A stretch of DNA of 64,000 bases from the NCBI GenBank assembly GCA_044352985.1, contig JBILCU010000001.1, positions 62,001 to 126,000 of the forward strand, written 5' to 3'. This stretch comes from JADJDM01 sp044352985 (lineage in GTDB: Bacteria > Bacteroidota > Bacteroidia > B-17B0 > Aurantibacillaceae). A program made the position numbers and the translations under genes. Shown piece after piece: positions 1-7,734 of this stretch. The notes beneath the pieces are model-generated. The model saw only the letters and a list, made by a program, of their open reading frames with translations, did not search any database and was not told where the DNA came from. Every line of letters starts with the position of its first letter. Position 1 is the stretch's first letter.

Positions 1-2010
1 GTTAACACCAGCATTTCCTTTAACTACTTTGCTCAACACAACTTGACCAGCTAAGTTAGTTACATTAACGGTAATAACTTCTGATTTATTTAATGTTACG
101 TTAATAACTGAAGTTGTAGCAAAAGGGTTAGGAAAGTTTTGGCTAACTGAATTTACAGTTGCAGATGCATTAGCAATACCAATTGGTAAAGAAGTAATAC
201 AATCAGTAGTTGGAGATACATTGCCTGGTAAAGAAACAGTATAATCACTATTTAAAACTTCTAAATCAGAAATGTAGTTGAAATCAACTGCATTTGTAGC
301 ATTTTGTGAACCATCTGATGAACTGATATAGATTGTAGGAATTACAAATCCATTAGCGTTAGGCATTGCAATTTCAGATGTTGAATATAAGTAATATCCA
401 CCTTCAGCTGCATCAAAATAAGAAGCTTCTTTTACCGGAGTGTAGTTTCCTAATGCTACATCATAACCTCTGTAGTAAATACTAGGTGTATGATTTGGAA
501 TATAAAATCCAGCGTTGTTAGCATCTGCAGAAGTAGTATCAGAATCAGTCCAAGTTACAAAGATTTTTGAACCATCGTTTGAACGAGAAACTTTAATTCT
601 GTTATTGTAATCCATAGAAGCAGCTCCGTCTGTAGTCCAAAATGCATTGGTACCAACTGTTTCATCATCTGCAATATTTCTTGTATATAAATAAGAAATA
701 AATTTAGCATCCCAAGATCCGTTACCTTCAGTTGTGAAATGCCAAACCCAAGGCTTATCTAAATTATCATACTGTGCATATCCAAATCCTGTTTGACCAA
801 ATGTATATCCTAAAGAATCAGGATGAGAAGAGTAACCTGCAACAACAGTAGTTACATAATGTAACTTGCCATTGTTGTCAACTGTAATTTCTCCACCATG
901 ACTGTCAAAAAATGCAGGATATTTTTCTCTTGAACCACCCCACTGATCATCGTAACGGCTTTCAATTAAGTTACAAGCGATTTCTGGGTGACTTGCTTTC
1001 CAATCGTAGTTATCATTTACTTTTGCCCAGTTATTACCACCATCAGTAGTTTTCCATAATTGAGGCTGGTAAGATTTAATTGCATTTCCTGTATTAGCAG
1101 TTGAAGTACCATTAATTAAAATGTACCCAATTTGACCGTTTGGAGAAAATGCAATTTTTGGATTAGAAAAGTTATTGCTATCTAATGCGCCCATAATTAA
1201 AGCATCAATCGGACGAGACCAAGTATATCCATTAGCACCTTTAACGCCTCTGTAAATAGCAACTCCCATAATATCAGTTCCGGTAGCTTCATAAGCATAT
1301 CCGCCAGTCCAAACATCTGTTCCATTTGGCGTAGTGCAATATGATGAGAAATAGGTATTTCTACACAATGAATTAACAGAATCTACAGCAGTAAAAGAAA
1401 CTTGCATGTCGTTAGCCATTGTATTTCCTGTTTCGTTAGCCGGACGGCTTGCAAACCAGTTAGCTAACCAGCCTGCGCCACCAGTACAAGGACCTGTACC
1501 AACGAAACTAGCTTGAGAAGCGTCTGTATTACCAGGTGCATTAGCAATAACACCACTAGGGTAACGAGCTAAAGCTCCACCAACATTTGCAGCTGTTGCT
1601 GTAAATAATGAAGCGCGATTCCAAGTAGTACCATTATCAGTAGTGTAATGAGTTATCATGTGACCACTGTTAGGGGTTGTAATACCCGTTGTTGCATATG
1701 CGAAAGTACCTGTAGTTGGAGGAATACGCATTGTAAATGCAACCATGTTTAAGTCTTGATTGTAAGAAAGCGGAACTGTTTCTTCCACTAACATACCAAA
1801 TCCATTTCTTGCTGAAGTAAATGGAGATGAAGTAATTAATGTGCTGTTGTGAGCAACAGGTTTGATTTGAGCTGTTTCTGAAGCGTTTACGTCAATTGCT
1901 GCACGCGTTTTCTTCGTTACCAACTGTTTACCCAATGCATAACGGTTTGTTTGTGCAAATGCACCAACACCCACCAATAGCGCTGAGCCTAAGAGTAGTG
2001 ATTTTTTCAT
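1..2010 (-). CDS. T9SS type A sorting-domain secreted protein (3' end missing)
   Basis: The reading frame opens at ATG 2008-2010 and stays open for 670 codons to the window edge, so the C-terminus is missing. It starts with a lipid-free signal peptide (MKKSLLLGSALLVGVGAFAQ, residues 1-20). The middle has sialidase/BNR-like pieces such as TTDGGNNW and WTTDGAASMDYNNRIKVSRS, which suggest a beta-propeller. The last visible part (about residue 625 on, SVSQNFPNPFATTSVINVTL) is the typical opening of a type A T9SS C-terminal domain, whose remainder lies outside the window. The family is exported through the outer membrane by T9SS. A sorting role for the C-terminus is well supported; a role for the propeller body is not. 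No enzyme motif is recognised. Confidence 0.85.
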   Translation of the reverse strand, partial: MKKSLLLGSALLVGVGAFAQTNRYALGKQLVTKKTRAAIDVNASETAQIKPVAHNSTLITSSPFTSARNGFGMLVEETVPLSYNQDLNMVAFTMRIPPTTGTFAYATTGITTPNSGHMITHYTTDNGTTWNRASLFTATAANVGGALARYPSGVIANAPGNTDASQASFVGTGPCTGGAGWLANWFASRPANETGNTMANDMQVSFTAVDSVNSLCRNTYFSSYCTTPNGTDVWTGGYAYEATGTDIMGVAIYRGVKGANGYTWSRPIDALIMGALDSNNFSNPKIAFSPNGQIGYILINGTSTANTGNAIKSYQPQLWKTTDGGNNWAKVNDNYDWKASHPEIACNLIESRYDDQWGGSREKYPAFFDSHGGEITVDNNGKLHYVTTVVAGYSSHPDSLGYTFGQTGFGYAQYDNLDKPWVWHFTTEGNGSWDAKFISYLYTRNIADDETVGTNAFWTTDGAASMDYNNRIKVSRSNDGSKIFVTWTDSDTTSADANNAGFYIPNHTPSIYYRGYDVALGNYTPVKEASYFDAAEGGYYLYSTSEIAMPNANGFVIPTIYISSSDGSQNATNAVDFNYISDLEVLNSDYTVSLPGNVSPTTDCITSLPIGIANASATVNSVSQNFPNPFATTSVINVTLNKSEVITVNVTNLAGQVVLSKVVKGNAGVN

Positions 2011-2053
2011 TTGTATTGATTTTAAGTTAAACAATTATTAATTTATAAGTATA

Positions 2054-2085
2054 CAAACATAAAATATTGTTTTTCAAAAAACAAA
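2054..2085 (-). promoter_or_regulatory. Bacteroidota-type promoter of the T9SS protein
   Basis: On the minus strand TATGTTTG (2054-2061) matches the -7 consensus TAnnTTTG. A TTTG at 2082-2085 lies 26 bp upstream centre to centre, the spacing expected for the -33 element. The implied leader is about 35 nt. Confidence 0.6.
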
Positions 2086-2168
2086 AAAAAAGAGATTTTT
2101 CCTTAAATTTAACAAACTGAATATCAAAAATTTAAAGTTTTAATTAAATAATCCTGAGGTTTTAAAAA

Positions 2169-2675
2169 TTACTCCCAAATAAGGTTGTCCTTGCTTTCAA
2201 GATCATTAACTTCAAAATAATCAACTTTTAAAATTGTAGATATGCTACTGATAAAAGCCTCTGTTTTTTTTGCAACAGAAGCATGATACGAACTTCTGAT
2301 TACAAATAGATAATCATAAGAAGACAATTCAGGAATAAAAAAATTGATTTTACCATTAACTGAATCAGTTGCCTCGTCAAATAAGCCGGGTTGATGGATT
2401 TTTTTTGCTTGGTTTTTTTCCTTTACTAAATTGTAACTTTTATTAGCAATCAATTGATAATTTAATTGTAAATCATCATGAAAATAACTGTAATAAGAAA
2501 ATAAAAAGTCGTCTTCAAAATTATCATTCGTTAATGTTAACGGAAATTCTTTTGCTAAATGTAAATTTAGAACTTGATTTAATTGTAGGCAAAATTTATA
2601 ATCAGGTTCAACACTTGAAATTGCAAACAGCATAAAGTTATAATCACAATCAAAATCAAGGTACTGCTTTTTCAT
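2169..2675 (-). CDS. IPExxxVDY family protein
   Basis: This is a 168-aa soluble protein without signal peptide or membrane segment. It carries the segment IPELSSYDYLFVI near residues 113-125, resembling the signature of the small Bacteroidota family named IPExxxVDY, whose function is unknown. An acidic and aromatic N-terminal half (DFDCDYNFMLFAISS) also fits that family. It stands alone between the T9SS gene and the repeat region. The sequence TAATTTAG at 2680-2687, one mismatch from the -7 box, lies 4 nt before the ATG. The family call rests on a remembered motif and overall size. Confidence 0.6.
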   Translation of the reverse strand: MKKQYLDFDCDYNFMLFAISSVEPDYKFCLQLNQVLNLHLAKEFPLTLTNDNFEDDFLFSYYSYFHDDLQLNYQLIANKSYNLVKEKNQAKKIHQPGLFDEATDSVNGKINFFIPELSSYDYLFVIRSSYHASVAKKTEAFISSISTILKVDYFEVNDLESKDNLIWE

Positions 2676-2701
2676 TTGTCTAAATTATTGTTTTTGATTG
2701 C

Positions 2702-2786
2702 CATATGTCATAGCCATGTTTAGTCGCGTCGGCAAGCTCAGCGCATAGCATTTGTGTTTTTGCTGATTGAAACATGGATGTTTCAT
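2702..2786. repeat. 85-bp REP-like repeat, copy A
   Basis: This 85-bp unit is an imperfect direct repeat of 2814-2898, starting with catatg and ending with tttcat in both. Each copy has the arms CCATGT and ACATGG facing each other, so each can fold, and a core related to CGACAAGCTCAG. It is intergenic. Confidence 0.7.
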
Positions 2787-2813
2787 ATGTAGGTTTTTAT
2801 TTTTTTTAGTTAT

Positions 2814-2898
2814 CATATGGTATACGCCATGTATCTTCACTTCGACAAGCTCAGTGCATCGCATTTGTTTTTGTGCGCGAAGCACATGGGTATTTCAT
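2814..2898. repeat. 85-bp REP-like repeat, copy B
   Basis: This is the second 85-bp copy, 112 bp downstream of copy A start to start. Its core CACTTCGACAAGCTCAGTG has palindromic ends (CACT/AGTG). This core is a familiar dispersed sequence of Bacteroidota genomes; translated, it gives the spurious peptide TELVEV. Confidence 0.7.
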
Positions 2899-2907
2899 GT
2901 TTATTAA

Positions 2908-4713
2908 TTATACTGCTAGTGCAGATTTTTTATTCACTGCAAGCACTATGTCTTCAATTCTGCCTTTTGGTATAGAGCTGATTAATTTTTTGGTGTACTC
3001 TGATTGTGGATTATTACAAATATCATCAGCATCGCCCATTTCTTCAATTCTTCCTTTGTTCATCACCACCATTCTGTCGCTCATAAATTTAACTACCGAT
3101 AAATCATGAGAAATAAAAATGTAAGTAAACTTAAATTCTTTTTTCAGTTCGTTCAATAAATTTAAAACAGATGCCTGTACCGAGACATCTAATGCAGAAA
3201 CCGATTCATCACAAATTATAAATTTAGGTTGCATGGTTAGCGCTCGAGCAATGCAAATGCGTTGACGTTGGCCTCCTGAGAATTCATGCGGGTAACGATA
3301 AAATTGTTTTTCGGTTAAACCGATCCTATTCAATAACTGCAATGCTTTAGCTTTTCGTTCAGTATCATTAGCTAAAATAGCATGCACGCGCATAGGTTCC
3401 ATTATGGCTTCACCAATTGTAATGCGTGGGTTTAATGATGAATAGGGATCTTGAAAAATAATTTGAATATCTTTTCGCAATGCCCTCAATTCATCTTTGG
3501 AGATTTTTGAAATATCCTTTCCATCAAAAATTATTTTGCCACTAGTAGGCTCAATCAATCTTAAAATAGTTCTGCCTAGTGTTGTTTTACCACAACCTGA
3601 TTCACCTACTAAACCAAGAGTTTCTCCTTCATATACATCAAAAGTTATGTCATCTACTGCTTTTACAAATTGTACCGACTTTCCTAAAAAATTTCTCTTT
3701 ACCGGGAACCAGGTTTTCACCTCGTGGAGTTCTAAGATTTTTTTCCTAGAATAAAGTAATTGATGCTGTGTTTTTCTTTCATCCTCGCTAACAATAGCAT
3801 TTCTTAAAGCATCTTCTACGCTTTTATGCTTTTCTTTAATACTTCCATCTTGCTGCACTTCCATAAAATCGCTTACAGTTGGAAGATAATGTATACGTTT
3901 ATTTAATGGTGGCCTGCAAGCCAATAAGCCTTTTGTATATGGATGTTTTGGGTTAGAAAAAATTTCAAGAACCGGGCCTTGTTCTACAATTTTTCCTTTA
4001 TACATCACAATCACTTTATCTGCCAACTCAGCAATCACTCCAAGATCGTGAGTAATAAATAATATGCCCATGTTATTTTCCTGCTGCAGCTCAAGCATCA
4101 AATCTAAAATGGTTTTTTGTACCGTAACATCTAAAGCTGTTGTTGGTTCATCGGCAATTAAAACACTTGGGTTACAACTCATCGCCATGGCAATCATAAC
4201 ACGCTGTTTTTGCCCACCAGAAATCTGATGAGGATAAACATCCAACAACTCTTCAGGCCTTGGTAATTGCACTTTTTTAAATAACGCCAGCGTTTGTTGC
4301 CTGGCTGTTTGCTTGTCTGTTTTTTGATGAAGCATAATGGCCTCCATAACCTGATCTCCACAGGTGTAAACAGGATTTAAGGAAGTCATAGGTTCTTGAA
4401 ATATCATTGCTATTTCATTTCCCCTAAATTGCCTCATTTCTTTAACCGATAGCTTGGTTAAGTCTATTAAACCTGAATTTCGGGATTGAAATAAGATTTC
4501 TCCTTCCGCAATTTTACCTGGTGGATTTGGAATCAAATTCATAATGGAAAGTGATGTAACCGACTTCCCCGAGCCAGATTCGCCAACTATACCAATTGTT
4601 TCACCTTTATGAAGCGTAAATGAAATGTCATCAACTGCGTTGATGCGTTCACCACCGTTAGTAAACTGTGTGACTAAATTTTTAACATCAAGTAAAACTT
4701 CTTTTTGTTGCAT
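2908..4713 (-). CDS. Fused double-ABC ATPase of a peptide/nickel-type importer
   Basis: The 601-aa protein has two complete ABC ATPase domains in one chain. The first has Walker A GESGSGKS (44-51), signature ISGGQKQRV (164-172) and Walker B VLIADEP (184-190), then the oligopeptide-transporter C-terminal motif NPKHPYTKGLL. The second has Walker A GESGCGKT (about 375), signature FSGGQRQRI and CDESVSALD. The architecture equals DppD-DppF fusions such as GsiA/YejF, which energise uptake of di- or oligopeptides across the inner membrane. No permease or binding-protein gene is adjacent, so the partners must lie elsewhere. The S46 peptidase next door would produce dipeptides, which fits peptide uptake, but the two genes have separate promoter signals and a terminator between them. 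Confidence 0.88.
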   Translation of the reverse strand: MQQKEVLLDVKNLVTQFTNGGERINAVDDISFTLHKGETIGIVGESGSGKSVTSLSIMNLIPNPPGKIAEGEILFQSRNSGLIDLTKLSVKEMRQFRGNEIAMIFQEPMTSLNPVYTCGDQVMEAIMLHQKTDKQTARQQTLALFKKVQLPRPEELLDVYPHQISGGQKQRVMIAMAMSCNPSVLIADEPTTALDVTVQKTILDLMLELQQENNMGILFITHDLGVIAELADKVIVMYKGKIVEQGPVLEIFSNPKHPYTKGLLACRPPLNKRIHYLPTVSDFMEVQQDGSIKEKHKSVEDALRNAIVSEDERKTQHQLLYSRKKILELHEVKTWFPVKRNFLGKSVQFVKAVDDITFDVYEGETLGLVGESGCGKTTLGRTILRLIEPTSGKIIFDGKDISKISKDELRALRKDIQIIFQDPYSSLNPRITIGEAIMEPMRVHAILANDTERKAKALQLLNRIGLTEKQFYRYPHEFSGGQRQRICIARALTMQPKFIICDESVSALDVSVQASVLNLLNELKKEFKFTYIFISHDLSVVKFMSDRMVVMNKGRIEEMGDADDICNNPQSEYTKKLISSIPKGRIEDIVLAVNKKSALAV

Positions 4714-4727
4714 GTTTTTATTAAAGA

Positions 4728-4759
4728 CAAATCTATTTAATAATTAAGCCTGCAACAAA
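4728..4759 (-). promoter_or_regulatory. Promoter of the double-ABC ATPase gene
   Basis: On the minus strand TAGATTTG (4728-4735) matches TAnnTTTG, and TTTG (4756-4759) lies exactly 26 bp upstream centre to centre. The start codon is 14 nt downstream of the -7 box, so the leader would be under 10 nt. Confidence 0.65.
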
Positions 4760-4822
4760 CCTTAATGAGCATTTAGTAAATTAGTTATTGACAGCAATTC
4801 GTGAATTCAATATTTTAGGCAT

Positions 4823-4854
4823 AAAAAAAGAGGTTGTTCAAAAGAACAACCTCT
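4823..4854 (-). terminator. Rho-independent terminator of the S46 peptidase gene
   Basis: An 11-bp perfect stem (4829-4839 with 4844-4854) closes a 4-nt loop. On the minus strand it is followed by a run of seven T (4823-4829). It lies just past the stop codon of the S46 gene. Confidence 0.85.
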
Positions 4855-4875
4855 TCCAGAAAATTTTAGAACTAA

Positions 4876-7017
4876 TTATTTTGTAATATCCATTTCGTCA
4901 ACAATGTGTTTTGCGCCTGAATATTTTTCGATTAACCAAAGTACGTAACGGATATCAACATTGATCGTACGTTGTAATTTTTTATCAAAAATAACATCGC
5001 CCGCCATTGCTTCAATGTTACCATCAAAAGCTAAACCAATCAACTCGCCTTTGCCGTTCAAAACTGGTGATCCAGAGTTACCTCCTGTAATGTCGTTATC
5101 CGTTAAGAAATTAACAGGCATATATCCTTTCGGATCTGCATATCTACCAAAATCTTTATTGTTATACATATCCAACATTTTAGGAAATAAATCAAACTCG
5201 CTATTACCTGGTTTGTATTTTTTAATCATCCCTTCCAAAGTTGTGTAGTTGTTCACTTTTGCATCGTTACGTTTATCAGCAGGTAATGCTCTAACTTTAC
5301 CATAGGTTAAACGTAAAGTTGAATTGGCATCAGGATATTGAATAGGAGCCAATTTGGATTCTCTTAATCCTTCAACCATTAAACGATAAGCCGCAGTATA
5401 TTCATCCTGCGCTTTTTTCAAGTCATCCGACTTTGCGTTTAAGTGAGAAATGATATCATCTGAAAAAACATATAAAGGATCTCCCTTAATCATATTTTCA
5501 TTTGGTAAATCAAGGTATAATTTTACTTTTTCTAAAGAAGTGAAAATACTTAATGCAAAAGCAGTATTTACATATTTTTCAAAATCTTTTCCAATTTTAG
5601 CAATGCCCGGTGCAATAGCGTATCCGGATGATTTATTTGTGTAAAGATTTAATTGCGCAAGCATGATGTCTTTTTCAGCAGGAATATGTAATTCAGTAAA
5701 AAATTCTTTTGCCGCATCTTCCATATCCGCTCTCATTTCTTTTCTTTTTGCTTCATCTGATCCGGCATAAGCAATAAGTTGTTTACCAAAACCTCTTGAT
5801 AAGGTTCCAAAAGCTGAAGTTCGCATCATTTGCATCAGGTAATTATCATGACGCGCTTTTTCATTCGTCATGCCATAATATTTGTTAATTGTAGCAACAA
5901 CGTTACCATATTTTGCTTTGTTTTCAGGTTTATTTGCCCAGGCATCAAATTTTGCTTCTTGCTCAGCTTTTGCTTTTGCAGTTTGAAATTTAGTTAAGGC
6001 ATCAATCATTCCCTGACGGTTTTTCCAGTAGTTGGCTGTAGAAGCGTATTTTGATGCATAAACCAAATTCAAGGCTTCTGATTGATTCATGTATTTTTTC
6101 ATTTGATCCATTCCTGTTTTCGCACCTTCAACCCAAGCCGGATAAGCAAATTTTACATTTTGCTCAATACCACCTGCAGGCATCCAACGGTTTGTTCTTC
6201 CAGGATATCCTAAAATCATGGCAAAGTCGTTTTCTTTCACGCCACCAATATTAACTTTTAAGTGTTTCTTAGGCTTAAGTGGAACATTGTTTGGAGAGTA
6301 ATCAACCGGATTTCCATTGGCATCAGCATAAATTCTGAACATGGAGAAATCACCGGTATGACGTGGCCATTCCCAGTTATCGGTATCTCCACCAAATTTT
6401 CCAACATTTTCAGGAGGTGTTCCTACCAAACGAACATCTTTGTAATCTTGATAAACAAAATAATAAAATTCATTTCCCTGAAAGAATGAACGTACTGAAA
6501 CCACGTATTTGCCACCTTCGTTATTTTCTTTTTCAATTGCAGCAACTTCCTGACCAATTGCTTTATCTCTTTCAGCCTCTGTCATTCCGGGGGTTACCTT
6601 TCCTAAAATACGTTTGGTGCAATCATCCATACGCACAAAAAAACGAACGAATAAACTTTTCGGTTTTAATTCATCTTTTTTAGTTGGTGCCCAAAATCCA
6701 TTTTTTAAATGGTTGTTTTCTGCTGTTGAAAGTTCAGCAATAGCATCATAACCACAATGGTGGTTGGTTAACACTAAACCGTCTTTAGATATTAATTCAG
6801 CAGTACAACCGCCATTAAACTGCACAATAGCATCCTTTAAAGAGGAGTTATTGATGCTGTAAATTTCTTGGGCAGTTAGTTGTAAGCCCATTTTTTGCAT
6901 GTCTCTGTGGTTTAAACGCTCGATATTCATTAAAAACCACATTCCTTCGTCAGCTTTAACAAAACTTAAACTGAAGGTGAAACAAATTAATAAAACATTA
7001 AAAATAACTTTACGCAT
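4876..7017 (-). CDS. S46 family dipeptidyl-peptidase (DPP7-like)
   Basis: The 713-aa exported serine peptidase has a signal peptide (cleavage near residue 22, VKADEGMW) and normal length for the S46 family. The catalytic His is in TNHHCGYDA (84-92) and the nucleophile Ser648 in TGGNSGSPVLN. S46 enzymes remove dipeptides from the N-terminus of peptides in the periplasm. The residue 18 positions after the Ser (Gly666, in LAFDGN) corresponds to position 673, which is Gly in DPP7 and Arg in the Asp/Glu-specific DPP11. This favours a DPP7-like preference for hydrophobic or broad P1 residues. It has its own promoter and terminator. Confidence 0.93.
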   Translation of the reverse strand: MRKVIFNVLLICFTFSLSFVKADEGMWFLMNIERLNHRDMQKMGLQLTAQEIYSINNSSLKDAIVQFNGGCTAELISKDGLVLTNHHCGYDAIAELSTAENNHLKNGFWAPTKKDELKPKSLFVRFFVRMDDCTKRILGKVTPGMTEAERDKAIGQEVAAIEKENNEGGKYVVSVRSFFQGNEFYYFVYQDYKDVRLVGTPPENVGKFGGDTDNWEWPRHTGDFSMFRIYADANGNPVDYSPNNVPLKPKKHLKVNIGGVKENDFAMILGYPGRTNRWMPAGGIEQNVKFAYPAWVEGAKTGMDQMKKYMNQSEALNLVYASKYASTANYWKNRQGMIDALTKFQTAKAKAEQEAKFDAWANKPENKAKYGNVVATINKYYGMTNEKARHDNYLMQMMRTSAFGTLSRGFGKQLIAYAGSDEAKRKEMRADMEDAAKEFFTELHIPAEKDIMLAQLNLYTNKSSGYAIAPGIAKIGKDFEKYVNTAFALSIFTSLEKVKLYLDLPNENMIKGDPLYVFSDDIISHLNAKSDDLKKAQDEYTAAYRLMVEGLRESKLAPIQYPDANSTLRLTYGKVRALPADKRNDAKVNNYTTLEGMIKKYKPGNSEFDLFPKMLDMYNNKDFGRYADPKGYMPVNFLTDNDITGGNSGSPVLNGKGELIGLAFDGNIEAMAGDVIFDKKLQRTINVDIRYVLWLIEKYSGAKHIVDEMDITK

Positions 7018-7038
7018 AATTCATATAATTTTGAGGTG

Positions 7039-7046
7039 CAAAAGTA
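7039..7046 (-). promoter_or_regulatory. -7 box of the S46 peptidase gene
   Basis: TACTTTTG on the minus strand matches TAnnTTTG. It lies 21 nt before the ATG, giving a leader of about 15 nt. No good -33 TTTG is seen. Confidence 0.5.
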
Positions 7047-7121
7047 ATAAAAAAATGAAATTTTTAGCTAAGCTCTGTTTCATTTGCCTTATTCGTATTA
7101 TTTGAAAACTAATAAACTAAA

Positions 7122-7610
7122 GTGGCAACAAAAAAAATAAAAAATAAAAAGTTTGATATTTCTGATTCAACGAGAACGACTTTTTTTATAGGAACTTTTT
7201 TTATTGGCATGGCATCTCTTGTTTACTTATATCCTGATGTAATGTTTAGCATAAAAAACACTATTATTCTAATCTTGTTTTTAGTTGTTGTAGATTTTTT
7301 AGTAATAAAATTTAAAACAGATATTGAAAACGGGCAAACCATTGTAGGAACTTGTTTTGCAAGCGTAATCGTTCAGTTAGCTCTATTTTTTTGGATAAAT
7401 TATATTCCTATTGATTATCATGTGGAAAAACATAAAATCATTGGTAATTCAAGATTTGATAACATTAGCCTTTTAAACCTTGAAAACAATGCGTACAATG
7501 ATTTTATTATCATCAGAATACAAAATAAACCTATTGAAAAAAACGACACATTAACCATCTATTTTAAAGACGGATTGCTTGGACTTAAAGTTATAGATAG
7601 TATCCAATAG
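7122..7610 (+). CDS. Orphan small membrane protein
   Basis: I do not recognise this 162-aa protein. It starts with GTG; no in-frame ATG precedes it within the short gap to the divergent S46 gene. A lysine-rich N-terminus is followed by three hydrophobic segments: about 20-40 (FFIGTFFIGMASLVYLY), 45-62 (TIILILFLVVVDFLVI) and 75-95 (VGTCFASVIVQLALFFW). A hydrophilic C-terminal domain of about 60 residues follows (NISLLNLENNAYNDFIIIRI). The positively charged N-terminus suggests it is cytoplasmic, leaving the C-terminal domain in the periplasm. It precedes the SPOR-domain gene by 125 bp. Confidence 0.7.
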   Translation: MATKKIKNKKFDISDSTRTTFFIGTFFIGMASLVYLYPDVMFSIKNTIILILFLVVVDFLVIKFKTDIENGQTIVGTCFASVIVQLALFFWINYIPIDYHVEKHKIIGNSRFDNISLLNLENNAYNDFIIIRIQNKPIEKNDTLTIYFKDGLLGLKVIDSIQ

Positions 7611-7734
7611 GAATAAATAAAATCTAAACTATAACGATTAATTTTTTTATTAACTTTATAAAAAATAACACAACATGTTTTTAACATAAATTGTGGTATT
7701 GTTGTAATCTTTTTTATACATTTAAAATTGACAA

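Noticed and set aside
2685..2885. 66-aa open frame on the minus strand
   Set aside because: It is the translation of the two REP-like repeats (it contains CTELVEV, a known artefact peptide) and has no coding character.
2873..3109. 78-aa plus-strand frame
   Set aside because: It lies antisense to the 3' end of the double-ABC ATPase gene and is a shadow of it.
4876..7017. S46 peptidase as Asp/Glu-specific DPP11
   Set aside because: The specificity position has Gly rather than Arg.
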